Shown: positions 35,553-46,470 of the stretch, one piece after another
Layout: each line of letters begins with the position of its first letter
How positions within the stretch are numbered: the stretch's first letter is position 1
Origin: Artemia franciscana
Lineage: Eukaryota > Arthropoda > Branchiopoda > Anostraca > Artemiidae
Direction: 5' to 3'
Length of the DNA: 64,000 nt
Assembly (NCBI RefSeq): GCF_032884065.1
Contig: NC_088868.1
Coordinates: 4,901,647-4,965,646 of the forward strand
Program-made: the position numbers and the translations under genes
The notes under the pieces: model-generated
Seen by the model: the letters and a program-made list of their open reading frames with translations, nothing else
The model's database searches: none
What the model was told of the DNA's origin: nothing

Positions 35553-35840
35553 TTACAAGTTTCTCATATACTTTGGTGTCGGCTCTATGTCATTTTTAGA
35601 GGCTAAGATACAGTTTTTGTCAGTATGTCTCAAGCATAGGGGTATGGAATACATGAATGAAGAATCATTATATGGTTCGAACCTACCATAAGCTAAATTA
35701 CAACTTACTTTTGTTTGACCTATTAACCTAAGCTGATGAAGATGCCCAAAGTATGATTGTTGGCGCTGTCGTAGAATATGTTTCATTATACAGTGAATAC
35801 TGACTGCTTTTACTAGCTTACTTAATTGGTTAATTGACAA
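35553..35840 (-). pseudogene. Possible LINE C-terminal fragment
   Basis: A 95-codon minus-strand frame contains SIHCIMKHILRQRQQSYFGH followed by LHQLRLIGQTKVSCNLAYGR. 'R.RQ.SYFGHL.R' resembles the C-terminal 'RRRLRWLGHV.R' segment of RTE-like LINEs. No RT motif is adjacent, so the call is tentative. Confidence 0.35.
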
Positions 35841-36403
35841 TGATTAATTGGTAATTTTGTGCTTAGTCCATCTGCGAATCACTGAAATATCCTTCACCAG
35901 TGAAAATTAAGTTATATAATTGGCGTTTAAAAAGTTTATTATTTGTTTTATGTATTTAGAACCAGAGGCGTAATTTTATATGGGGGATGGGGGCAACTCC
36001 CGCCCAGACCCCAGTTTGCTCCCCGACTCCAGTTTGCACCCCTCCCCAGCTGAAATTTCATTTCTTCATAAATCTCGTCAAAAATAAGATAAGTCACCAT
36101 AATTGAAGCATCCACTGAAATGGGTCCTTAGTATGTTTTTGCCTCACAATATAATGTGGCTCATGTTTCAGTTCTCATTGTCATTTTCGCTTGAATTAGG
36201 AAAAGCGGCTCGAACTTTGCCCCCCCCCCCGGATTTTGACAAAACTATGCCACTGTTTTGAACCACAGTATATGGTAAGATCTCACCAACCAAAGTTTAG
36301 TATGGGACCAAATTAATTTATTTTTTCTGTGTTATGAAACAAGACAGAATTTTGTTTGTGTTTGAGTTAAAACTCCTGGCCGAAACTCCTAAAACTACCA
36401 AAA

Positions 36404-36721
36404 GCCGTCCTGGCCGAGTGGGTTGGTGCGCTGGATTCGGGATCCCTTGTCTGAGAGGACGCGGGGTCGAATCCCAGTGTACCCAATTCTTCAGTTTGGG
36501 ACGGGGGTCAGTGGCGTGACTCTGTAAGCTTAGCCAGAGTCGGACCCAGCTCTAAATGAGTACCTGGAGAAATCTGGGGAAGGTAAACAGGAAGGGTGTG
36601 CGAAAGCACAGGATGGCTGGCCCCCAACCCCCCATTGCACTTCCTGGCAGAAGGGCCAAGAAACGGAGATCAGCACCGCCGGTACAGACTGTAAAGTCTA
36701 ATGCCGTATCCTTTTTTTTTT
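36404..36721 (+). mobile_element. tRNA-derived SINE
   Basis: The head (36404-36485) looks like a tRNA with a long variable arm. It has an A box TGGCCGAGTGG at 36411-36421, a B box GGTCGAATCCC at 36465-36475, and GTACCC closing. A body unrelated to tRNA follows (CCAGAGTCGGACCCAGCTCT, GAGTACCTGGAGAAATCTGG, GGAAGGTAAAC, AGGGCCAAGAAACGGAGATC). It ends in a T run at 36711-36721 that could stop Pol III. Both boxes look functional by eye. It lies in a TM9SF4 intron. Confidence 0.8.
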
Positions 36722-36928
36722 GAGTTAAAACTATTAAAACCTTAAGCCTCGTAAAAGCCTTTAAAACTTTAATCTTCCTTATTATTAAGCCTTTCGCCTC
36801 TGAATTCTGAAGCTGCTCAAGTGTTGTAGATTTTGGTGGTTCTAAATTTGACTAAAAGTAAATTTTGAATAATGGTATTTGTAACATGTTATTCCTTGTA
36901 TATTAGTTTTTGTCTTTTATTTCCTTAG

Positions 36929-37097
36929 GTGAAATTCTGCGTGGTGACCGAATCATCAATACACCATATGATGTGAAGATGTTGGAGAACCAGGAGTGTA
37001 GTATTTTATGTAATAGTAAAGACACACCGATGGTATGGAGCAAAGAAGACAGTGCAGAAGCTGCCAATCGGATTAAAAAGGAGTACTATGTTCAACT
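36929..37097 (+). CDS. TM9SF4: TM9SF4-like nonaspanin, exon 3 in this annotation's order (second visible)
   Basis: Joins the previous exon in phase 1 through an acceptor (TTTATTTCCTTAG) and ends in phase 2 at GTAAGT. It encodes GEILRGDRIINTPYDVKMLE, CSILCNSKDTPMVW and AEAANRIKKEYYVQL. It aligns with human TM9SF4 GEVLRGDRIVNTPFQV, CEVLC and AERITEDYYVHL. The two Cys residues of the luminal domain (CSILC) are kept. The 3' half of this exon is repeated twice downstream (see 37010-37930). Confidence 0.92.
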
Positions 37098-37930
37098 GTA
37101 AGTTTTGGCCTTCAGTTAAGACAGTGGAAATAAAATCTAATTGTTAAGTAGAATTAAAAATTTGTTAAGTAGAAATTTACGTAAACATAATCTTATAAAT
37201 CGGAAAAAAGTTTGAGAATATAATACTTCATGAAAAAGATCTCCAGGTGCAGTTATACATTTTTTAAAGTAGCGGGTGCAAAATTTAAAAAAAAAGCAGG
37301 AACGTGGGGAAATATAAAAAAAAGATAGTTGATGAAAATTCACTCCACACCAATGGTATTTTCTAAAGAAAACATTGCGAAAGCAGCCAATTGAATCAAA
37401 AAGGAGTCTCATTTTTAACTGTAAGTTTTGGCTTTCAGTTAAGACTGTGGAAATAAAATCTAATTGTTTGAATTGGTTCAGTAAAAAATTACATAAACAT
37501 AGATAATCTTATAAATGAGAAAAAATTTGAGAATATAGCTTTAAATGAAAAAGATCCCCAGGTATAGATATTCATTTTTAGGGTAGTAGCAGGCGCAAAA
37601 TTGAAAAAATAGAAAAAATTGAAAAAACGTGGGGAAATATCAACAAGAAATAATTGTCGAAAATTCACTCTATGCCTATGGTATGTTCTAGAGAAAACAT
37701 TGCGAAAGGAGCCCATCGAATCAAAAAGGAGTATCATTTTTAACTGTAAGTTTTGGTTTTCAGTTAAGACAGGGCAAATAAAATCCACTTGTTTGAATTG
37801 GTTAAGCAGAAATTTACGTAAACATAGATAATCTTATCAATCGGAAAAAATTGGAGAATATAACACTTAATGAAAAAGATCCCCACGTGCAGTTATAAAT
37901 TTTTTCGGTAATAGTAGGCGCAAAATTGTA
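37010..37930. repeat. Tandem triplication of half a TM9SF4 exon plus intron
   Basis: The 3' ~90 bp of the functional exon plus ~230 bp of intron occur three times with a period of ~323 bp. The donor GTAAGTTTTGG appears at 37098, 37421 and 37746. The exon-like parts of copies 2 (~37345-37420) and 3 (~37668-37745) read TPMVFSKENIAKAAN-stop-IKKE and MPMVCSRENIAKGAHRIKKE YHF-stop. A shorter fourth trace (CAACTGTAATTTTGGGTTTTCAG) is at ~37934. Copies lack the exon's own acceptor, so they are presumably silent. Confidence 0.9.
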
Positions 37931-38249
37931 GCAACTGTAATTTTGGGTTTTCAGTTAAGTCTAAGGTCTTCAGATAAAAAAAAGTGCAAATGGGATTTGA
38001 TTGATTGAATAGATTAAGTTGAAACTTACATAACCTTAGGTATATTAATAAATCACAAAAAAATAGGAGGACACTATTTTTTATAAAGGGGATCTCCGTA
38101 TGCAGTTTTTAATAGTAAGAGGTTCCAAAAAAAAAAAAAAAAAACATGGATGAAAGATTTGCCAAATTTAGCTAAAAAATTTGGTATCCAGTAGCTTCAG
38201 AAAGTTGAGAATCTTTTGTAAGTGTAATTCGAGAATCAACAGATTGTTA

Positions 38250-38350
38250 GTGCTTGAATTTTACGGACGAAAAGACTACAGTTGAACTTTTTATGGACTT
38301 GAATTTTTACGGACAAAAAGACTACAGCTAAACTTTTTACGGACTGAAAT
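38250..38350. repeat. Short tandem repeat
   Basis: Two to three ~45-bp units of TTGAATTTTACGGACGAAAAG, ACTACAGTTGAACTTTTTA. A further TTTTACGGACG word occurs at ~39815. Confidence 0.6.
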
Positions 38351-38829
38351 CAAACTAAAAATATTTGATTCGTAAAATTTTTGAAGAAAGTTTTAGAAAA
38401 ATTAATAATCTTAAATGAAATCGCATTTATACTGGATTGTATTCCATTAATACTTTCTCAAAGTAACATCAGAAAAATTGTAGTCAACTGACTATCTCCT
38501 GGAATTCCTGACGTAATTATTTTGTAGCCGTTTTAACTCTTTTCCAAGTACCATTGTATAGTTTTGCAATTAATTACAAAATATTTATAGAAACAATTCA
38601 TAACATCCTTTGAGGTGGTTAAATTCCACTTCTTAGGCAGCAGTTTATTATCAACTTCTATTTTCTCCTTTTTACCCAGGAGTGGCTTTCTCATTTTTAA
38701 TGTCTTATCATATCACATTTATCATTCATAAATTCATCTCGTAAAACCATTTTCTAGTTATTTGCTAACATCGTTTAAAATACTTTTTTAATTTTTAAAT
38801 GCTGAAAATTAATAGCAGATGGTTCATCC

Positions 38830-39800
38830 AAATATATTTGATAATGACCATTTTTCTTGTACTAAAAGAATTCAAACTTCCTTAATTCATCCCTTTTTAT
38901 ACTCGAGATTTTGAATTCTACCTGTTGCCCTTACTCAAAAAAAAACTAAATTTAAAAGTTTTCTCTCCTATAATTAAAATAAATCAGGTAGGCTATTAAT
39001 AATATTTTATATAATAAATATCAGCATATATGTATTAAATATATTTGATAATGACCATTTTTCTTGTACTAAAAGAATTCAAACTTCCTTAATTCATCCC
39101 TTGTTATACTTGAGATTTTGAATTCTCCCTTTTGCACTTTATCGAAAAAAAAACTAAATTTAGAAGTTTTCTCTCCTATAATTAAAATAAGTCAGGTATT
39201 ATTAACATTTTATATAATAAATATCAGCATATGTGTATTAAACTGACAATGCACATTGATCTGAATTTTTCTCAGTAAAGTGCAAACTATGTTCTGGCCT
39301 TGGGAAGGCATAGGGGTTTTGAGCCCTATTCATGTTAATTTCTGCTTGCTTTGAGTTTGACTCAGTTATTTATTGGTAAGATCATTTTCTTGTACTAAAA
39401 GAATTTAAAGTTCCTTAATTCACCTCTTGTTTGCTTGCGATTTCGAATTCTACCCTTTGCACTTAACTAAAAAAACCAACAATTAATTTTAAAGTTTTCA
39501 CTTCTCTAACTTTAATAATTCAGTTATTATTAACATTTTAAGGAATAAATATCAGCATATGTGCATTAAACTGACAATGCACATTCATCTGAATTTTTTT
39601 CAGTAAAGTGCAAATTATGTTCTGGCCTTGGGAAGGCTAGGGGTTTTGAGCCCTACTCATGTTAATTTTTGCTCGTTTTGAGTAAAACTCAGTTATTTAT
39701 TGTAAAGATCATTTTCTTGTACTAAAAGAATTTAAAGTTCCTTAATTCATCTCTTGTTTGCTTCGGATTTCAAATTCTACCCTTTTTGATCCTAAAAGTG
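38830..39800. repeat. Four-fold direct repeats in TM9SF4 intron
   Basis: The word TTTCTTGTACTAAAAGAATT followed by CAAACTTCCTTAATTCATC recurs at ~38863, 39060, 39391 and 39714. Interleaved are two copies of CTGACAATGCACATT...GGCCTTGGGAAGG (39243 and 39572) shared with ~20.0 kb. Copies are 80-95 percent alike by eye. Confidence 0.8.
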
Positions 39801-41145
39801 TTCAAATTTTACGGACGTTAAATTTAATTTTTTTTTTTTTCATGATTTAACCTTACACTACTGCCTAACATGGAATACAAGTATTATTTCATGGCTCAAC
39901 GTGACGACACTGTAGAAACTATAATACAGGCCCTAAGAACTTCATAATTTTAAAACATTCAAAAGATAAACCTTAGAAAATCGCCAGTTTTTTGGTACGA
40001 ATTAACTAAAAAGGGTCCATGGGAGGAAACTAGAAACCACTACGTGATGGTACATGGAGATCTTTTCATTAGAAATTCAACTTCCTGATTTTTCTTAATT
40101 TTTTAAGATATAATTTGCTGCGTTAGTTTCGACTTAATCAATTCAGACGGTCAGATTTCGTTTTCAACGTCGTTGTAATTTGAATAGCGAAGGTATCAGA
40201 AGTTTTGTGCTACGTTCCTCCTAAAAGACATAATTTCAAGGCAAGCAGAACTGGGAGTTGGCTAGAATTTTGAAATCCATTTTCCCCTCTCCCTCCCTGT
40301 ATTTTTCGTCCCCTCCTCTAGATTTTCTAAAAAAGTTATTATCATTGGAAAATGCCTGTTTTGGCATTCTTGTTGAAAACAATTTAAATATCACCCTACC
40401 CCCTCTCCACCAAACTGTATTTTTAAAAATGCCTTCTTTAACCAATTAGCTACAATACTTGAAGTATTGTTAAAAAAAAAAAAAAACCCAGTTCATTACC
40501 ATAACCAAAAAATACTTATCTATCGATAATTTGGGACTCTTAGTCTAAGTTTAACCGAATACAGAAAATGTGGGGTGCTGTTCCAAGGCCCTTGCCCGTT
40601 AGAATCGAGATAGAAGGTAGTTTCCTCTTGCATTTGCATTCATTGCGGCTTCCATTGTCTAAATCTTGTCCTAGTTAGTGCCTCCAAATGGGCTCTGGTA
40701 TAAATGCTATGGGGCTGGGCTTTTGCAAGATGTTTTTTTTTTTTTTTTTTTTTTTAGTTTTTTCCCTCTTCCCCTAGACGAACTGAGTACTGAACTTTTT
40801 CAGTGTTCTGCTGCACAAAAAGAACAAAAGATGCTTCATTATTGTTACACACATTCGGTTGAAAGCTATAGTACTGTTATTACTGGATTTTATGAAGTAA
40901 GACAAAAGTTATCATAAGGCCACAGACAAAGAGAAAAGCTAATACTACCGTTTAGTGAAAAGTAAGAGATTAAAAGTCTTAAAAAATACTCTTGATCCCA
41001 TAGAGTCTTCAACTCAGTATTTGAGATAGCAGGTTTTCGTGTTTTCCTCTAATTTAAGTTAGTCATTATGTAGTACCTACCTTTGAAATTCTAAAGGGCT
41101 TTAACAAAATCATCTGTATGTTCAAATTAGAATGATACGTCACCA
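39801..41145. other. TM9SF4 intron, no gene seen
   Basis: Only homopolymer runs: A14 near 40472 and T24 at ~40732-40755. There is no convincing coding signal. Confidence 0.4.
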
Positions 41146-41148
41146 GGG

Positions 41149-41454
41149 TGTTTGAAGCACCTTACTAAAAAAAAAAAGAAAAAAAAATCGTCAACAGGTT
41201 TGAAGCACCTTACTAAAAAAAAAAAAAGAAAAAAAATCGTCAACAGGTTTGAAGCACCTTACTAAAAAAAAAAAAAAAAAAAAAATCGTCAACAGGTTTG
41301 AAGCACCTTACTAAAAAAAAAAAAAAAAAAAAATCGTCAACAGGTTTGAAGCACCTTACTAAAAAAAAAAAAAAAAATCGTCAACAGGTTTGAAGCACCT
41401 TACTAAAAAAAAAAAAAAAAAATAAAAAATCGTCAACAGGTTTGAAGCACCTTA

Positions 41455-41511
<57 letters not shown>

Positions 41512-41586
41512 GTCAACAGGTTTGAAGCACCTTACTAAAAAAAAAAAAAAAAAAAAAAAAATCGTCAACAGGTTTGAAGCACCTTA

Positions 41587-41656
<70 letters not shown>

Positions 41657-41700
41657 GTCAACAGGTTTGAAGCACCTTACTAAAAAAAAAAAAAAAAATT
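41149..41700. repeat. Ten-copy minisatellite with variable poly(A)
   Basis: Unit: TCGTCAACAGG-TTTGAAGCACCTTACT followed by 12 to ~70 A residues. Unit starts (TTTGAAGC) are at ~41149, 41197, 41244, 41297, 41345, 41388, 41439, 41520, 41572 and 41666. The 27-bp non-A core is almost invariant; only the A tract varies. Confidence 0.95.
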
Positions 41701-42218
41701 GGTGGTGCGCCAATGATTTCCCTAAATATCTGCTATTTGTCGGTGTAACGCAAATTTGCGTGGCGTCAGGATGTATCAGCCACTACCCCTCCCTCCCCCA
41801 CAAAGAGATCTACAAATCCATCCAGCAAAAGTAATTGTAAACCTTTTTAGTGGTAATCTAGGGTATCACAAACTTCCAACCATGGCCTACATCAACAACG
41901 ATTAAGGATAAGGTAAGGCTTTCCTAATATAATTTAACAACTAAAAACCTAATTGTAATTAACATAATTTGCAGAATCGTAAACCCCTAATCGCAACCTA
42001 AATCAGTGATATCTTAAGCTAAGGCATTCCCAATAGAACAGTTAAAAATGTTGATAATTAGGTTTTATTTGTATAAGAGAAACAGAATTTATCCATAAAG
42101 CACTGAAAGTCACAAGAATAGATGAGAATACTCTACTCAGGAATATTATATTGATGACATGTATTTCGTAAGTATATGTTCTTGAATATCTTTCTTTTTT
42201 TTCTAATGGGAATGGTTT

Positions 42219-43217
42219 TTAGTAGCTTACGAGTAACTGACTATCCTTTGGAGCCCTATTAAAACACATTTTCTGATCAGGTTCCATCAGCCTTTTCTTA
42301 TTTTTCTCAGGCTTCTCTGTTTTTGGAAGAAATTTAGCTTTCTTTGCTAAATTGTCGCGCAAGAAATCCTTCTCTACTCTTGGATCATAACATATGATGT
42401 CTGGCTTGTTGTTCATGATGTTTGCCGCGTGCCTTGCACCTATGTCAGCCTGTTCGTTGTCTGCTATTCCCATGTGGGCTGGTACCCACATAAACCTTAG
42501 AAATTTTAACTTCTTTGAAGCTCTAAAGGCAGTATCTTGAATGCGTCGAATTAATGATTCTCTTTTGTGAGCCTTGACACTCATTAAGGATTCTAAGCCG
42601 GACAGCGCGTCTGTGCAAATGACAACAGAATCGCCCAACTTCCAGGTCGAATCTAAAATCAGTAAAAGAGCTTCCAAAACGCCTTGTAACTCTGCTTGAA
42701 TTGCTTTTTCGTATCGGATTTTTTGAATTTTGATTTGTCCTAGTTCAGGAATAGCTACTGCACATCCAGCGACTCCCTCGCCTAATGCTGAGCCATCTGT
42801 GAAGATTTTCACGAATTTTCCATACTTCTCCATTGCCTTTTTGTAGTCTCGTCGACGTTGCATTATTTTGGTTTCAGCTTTGAGGTGCTTAATACAAGGG
42901 TCTAGCAGCTTCTCCATTTCTTTTGCCCGAAGAGCAGCCTTTTCTTTTCTCTCTATAGTAGCATCCATCAATTCAGCTGTAAATGCTCTGAAAATAAGCA
43001 TGAATCTTTCGCACTCTTTTTCGTATACCTCTGTCCCCACCTCATCTTCACTCGTTATTTTTTTCTTCACTATTTTTACTTTCGGCTTTCCAAAACAGAA
43101 CCCTACTAAATTACAGTCATTCAGATCCTCGTACGTATCCTTGTGCATTGAAAAACCAGTGTTTTGATGGACTGAAGTACCACCCAGTGGCTGGCAAAGG
43201 GATTCACTTATAAACAT
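42219..43217 (-). CDS. Intact RNase H-domain ORF, 332 aa
   Basis: An uninterrupted ORF from ATG at 43217 to TAA at 42219. Residues ~134-265 form a type I RNase H domain: FVKIFTDGSALGEG (D141), IQAELQGVLEAL (E176), VVICTDALSGLESL (D203), WVPAHMGIADNEQADIGAR (H248, D258). All four acidic catalytic positions and the His are present. Residues 1-130 are highly charged and mostly helical (ERKEKAALRAKEMEKLL), unlike the usual RT-connection region of a LINE. RNase H domains of this sequence type usually belong to LINE ORF2, so it may be a cut-out LINE domain or a domesticated gene. It lies antisense in a TM9SF4 intron with TGACGTCA sites just upstream. It is the only long unbroken mobile-element-type ORF in the window. 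Confidence 0.8.
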   Translation of the reverse strand: MFISESLCQPLGGTSVHQNTGFSMHKDTYEDLNDCNLVGFCFGKPKVKIVKKKITSEDEVGTEVYEKECERFMLIFRAFTAELMDATIERKEKAALRAKEMEKLLDPCIKHLKAETKIMQRRRDYKKAMEKYGKFVKIFTDGSALGEGVAGCAVAIPELGQIKIQKIRYEKAIQAELQGVLEALLLILDSTWKLGDSVVICTDALSGLESLMSVKAHKRESLIRRIQDTAFRASKKLKFLRFMWVPAHMGIADNEQADIGARHAANIMNNKPDIICYDPRVEKDFLRDNLAKKAKFLPKTEKPEKNKKRLMEPDQKMCFNRAPKDSQLLVSY

Positions 43218-43298
43218 TGTAACTTTCTTGGTTGAATGTTCACAATCATATGATTAAAAAAAAATTCTGACCAGTTTTATATGCAGTGGCTTCATCCA

Positions 43299-43392
43299 TG
43301 ACGTCATAACTTTACTTCAATACCGACAAACTGTAGTCCTGGCACTTGCACACTTACTATGATGACGTCACTTTTGAATGGACATGACGTCA
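43299..43392 (-). promoter_or_regulatory. Cluster of three TGACGTCA (CRE/ATF-type) sites
   Basis: Perfect 8-bp palindromes TGACGTCA at 43299-43306, 43363-43370 and 43385-43392, 80-175 bp upstream of the RNase H start codon. In animals this word binds CREB/ATF bZIP factors. Three perfect copies in 94 bp of AT-rich sequence are unlikely by chance. A promoter role for the ORF is inferred from position. Confidence 0.5.
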
Positions 43393-44034
43393 CTTCAAAT
43401 TGAATTTCTAAAATGTTACTTAAATTAGAAAAAGCAAAACTAAACAAACTCTACTTTTAAGTTTTTCATGTCGATTCGCAAGTTATCGTCCATTTAGCAA
43501 TGTTTTTTAACGACAGACTGAAGGGGTGTTCATGAAGAAAAACTTCGAAAAACACATCAAAACTGTGTTTTTATTTTCTTACGTTTTTACGAGTCTCGTA
43601 ATTTTACGATTTTATAATTTTACGTTTTTACCAGAATTTCTTCGGGTGTTAAAACCTTTTGCCCCTCCCTTTAGATACGGCCTTGACTCTATGTGGATTA
43701 CTTTACGATTAAATCACTACTTGTGGGTTCTCAGAGGTAATAATAAGATATGGCAGGATTTCCTACTCACACAAATTAATTAATGCTGTAGCACAATATC
43801 TGCATAGACACTGATCTATATCAAAGAAAAATTCTCATTGGTTATCCGTCAATCCTCAAGAAGTCAAAAGGAAAGTATTTCTGACTGGAGGTTTATCCCA
43901 CCCGCCTTCCTTCCCCCGGTGGTCAAAATTGCAATATTTCCGACTTTAGCCACATTTCAATTTGGTGGATTACCGATAAAATGCCAAATGAATCAGCCAA
44001 TCGAAAAATACTACTTTATCACATTGTGTATTGA

Positions 44035-44150
44035 CGAACTAGTTATATCGTTGAATAATTCAGTTATATCGTTGAATCGATAGTTATATGGTTGAAACGA
44101 TAGTTATATCGTTGAAACGATAGTTATATCGTTGAATAATTCATTGAATA
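44035..44150. repeat. Short tandem repeat GTTATATCGTTGAA
   Basis: About five copies of TAGTTATATCGTTGAAACGA and variants. A single copy recurs at 44640 next to a duplicated TTGAATAATTTCTTTAAGCT block. Confidence 0.85.
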
Positions 44151-44229
44151 ATTTCTTTAAGCTATGGCTTTAAAATGCCAAATAAAAACACGCTATTAGG
44201 ACCAATTTTTGTGCTAGATATTTTCTTTA

Positions 44230-44600
44230 AAAAAGGCCCAAAACTGACGCCAGCTGTAGCCATTTATTGAAAATAGTAAAAACTAAAAAGCCCAAATAGA
44301 AATAGTAAAAAGGAAATAGTAATAGTAGGAAATAGAATAGTAAATAGAAATAGTATTTCTATTAAATATACTACTATTATTATTAAATATAATTTTATTT
44401 GTTTTATAATATTTATAATATAATATAAAGTTTATAATATTATTACTAAATATAATTATTAAATATAATACTATTGTTATATATTAAATGTAAATTATAC
44501 TATTAAATATACTATTTAATTTACTACTAAATAGTATTTAATAGTAATAGAAATAGTAAATAGAAAAGGAAATAGAAATAGTAAAAAGGCCCAAAACCGA
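44230..44600. repeat. AT-rich low-complexity block (TAGAAATAG / TAATATTA)
   Basis: Simple-sequence stretch of GAAATAGTAA and ATTAAATATA words between two partial copies of the 77-bp repeat found downstream. No gene. Confidence 0.8.
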
Positions 44601-44834
44601 GCCAGCTGTAACCACGTTTTACATTTTGTATTAACAGACTAGTTATATCGTAATTTCATTGAATAATTTCTTTAAGCTATGGCTTTAAAATGCCAAATAA
44701 AACACTCTATTAGGACAGCAGTCAAGCAGTTTTCTAAACGCTCTTTTGTCAAGCAGTCAAGCAGTTTTCTAAACGCTCTTTTGTCAAGACCTACTTAAGA
44801 TATTCTATCCAAATTTTGAGCTAGACATCTTCAA

Positions 44835-45115
44835 AATAGTAAAAAGGCCCAAAACCGACGCCAGGTGTAGCCACTTATTGAAAATAGTAAAAAGTAAAAG
44901 GCCTAAATAGAAATAGTAAAAAGGCCCAAAACCGACGCCAGCTGTAGCCACTTATTGAAAATAGTAAAAAGTAAAAGGCCCAAATAAAAATAGTAAAAAG
45001 GCCCAAAACAAACGCCATCTGTAGCCACTTATTGAAAATAGTAAAAAGTAAAAGGCCCAAATAGAAATAGTAAAAACGCCCAAAACCGACGCCAGCTGTA
45101 GCCACTTATTGCAAG
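44835..45115. repeat. 77-bp tandem repeat, about 3.6 copies
   Basis: Unit: AAAAGGCCCAAAACCGACGC, CAGCTGTAGCCACTTATTG, AAAATAGTAAAAAGTAAAAG. Copies begin at ~44843, 44920, 44998 and 45075. Partial copies lie at ~44232 and ~44587. The minus-strand frame across it is an artefact of the array. Confidence 0.9.
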
Positions 45116-45669
45116 GCTGACAAATGGAACTGAGTAGTGAAGAGTCTTGTTAAAATGAAAGAATGTACCAGAGATGACATTCCTCACTCTGGACCTGGGG
45201 ATAGTATTAGATTACGAAAGAGCGGAAAAAGGCATCAAATGATATATTCAATTTCATCCTTGCTCAATTTTGTTGAAAACCGCAAATTTACCAGTGCTGT
45301 AAACAATTTCAATTTGCAATTATTTAAACAAGTGGAATTATTATTTGGAATTAGTTAAATTCCAAATTATGGAATTTGTATACGAATCAGTTTTATTTTG
45401 CTGACATCAATAGGTACCCTTGTTAATTATGTTTGAATATCTATATTCTCCCAGTGAATTAATAAAAAAAAACTTTCCTAAATAGAAATTTTCTAGCTTC
45501 CACGGAATATTTTCTTCGAGGTGGGGAGGGGAGGTACTTTACTGGGGGTGATTTGATCCGCTTTTCATGAAAATTCCCTGACAATCTTCTCCAAGCTGAG
45601 AGTAAAATACCAAGAGATGTGAATTTGGCTGCGTCCCTTCTCAGGGTTTCTCCAGAGCTGATGAGTTAA

Positions 45670-46470
45670 TCAAACAGTTTGTGATAACAAACTGTATTCA
45701 AGGAGTGACTCGACCCAGTAGTAACCAAAACTCTAAAAAACAGAATTTTGATAACAATAGATATATCAACAGAATTGGTGTTTCCTGCTGATTCCAGATT
45801 TGTAAGCTTTGTTTACTTCGACGTACCCTTCAAAAGCTAATAGCCTGAAGAAATTTGTGTTATTTTTGAAAAATGAAGAGAGGGGTTGCGACCTATAGCT
45901 TGAAAATGGTATTTTAAGACTATTGTATTATGTCTAGTGCGTGCTCATGGTTTCTAACAACATCACAAAAGGGCTATTTTAGCACTATTACAGTTCATTT
46001 TTGATTTTAGCACCACAAATCGCTGTGTATTTTGGGCAATTGGGCAATTGCCCAAAGGCAATTAGCACTATTACAGTTCATTTTTGATTTTAGCACCACA
46101 AATCGCTGTGTATTTTGGGCAATTGTAGCACTTTAGGAACTGACCCTGATAGCAACCCTGGGGGAAAGAGGAACATCCCCAAAAATTTAAAAAAATTCAT
46201 CAAAATCATACCATCAGATTTGGAATATCAAAGAACCCTAGTTCTCTGATAGTCAACTGAGTTGTTTTTTTTTAAGGTAATCATATCGAACCAATGGTCC
46301 TAGATTATCGGGAGAGGGCTGGTTCAGTTACAAATCGAAAGTTCTTGTGGTATTTTTAATTGACAAAAAATATTGGAGGGCAACTAGCCCCCCTCCAACA
46401 CCAATTTCTTTCCGATTGACACCCGATCTAAAACTCGAAATAACCACTTTGATCAGCATAGTTTAAGGAT
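45670..46470. repeat. Dispersed repeat family A, copy 2
   Basis: Starts with CAGTTTGTGATAACAAACTG and has AGGAGTGACTCGACCCAGTA, AACTCTAAAAAACAGAATTTT, GATATATCAACAGAATTG, then CATCCCC and ATTGGAGGGCAACTAGCCCC. These appear in the same order as at 25205-25790. It contains its own internal duplication of ~85 bp (TTAGCACTATTACAGTTCAT...TTGGGCAATTG) at 45975-46125. Confidence 0.8.

Noticed and set aside
36404..36485. A tRNA gene
   Set aside because: A and B boxes are present, but the acceptor stem is not closed and a SINE body follows directly.
41513..41834. Poly-Lys and poly-Phe open frames
   Set aside because: Artefacts of the A-rich minisatellite.
44875..45105. Aromatic-rich minus-strand open frame
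   Set aside because: A product of the 77-bp tandem repeat; its peptide repeats with the array.
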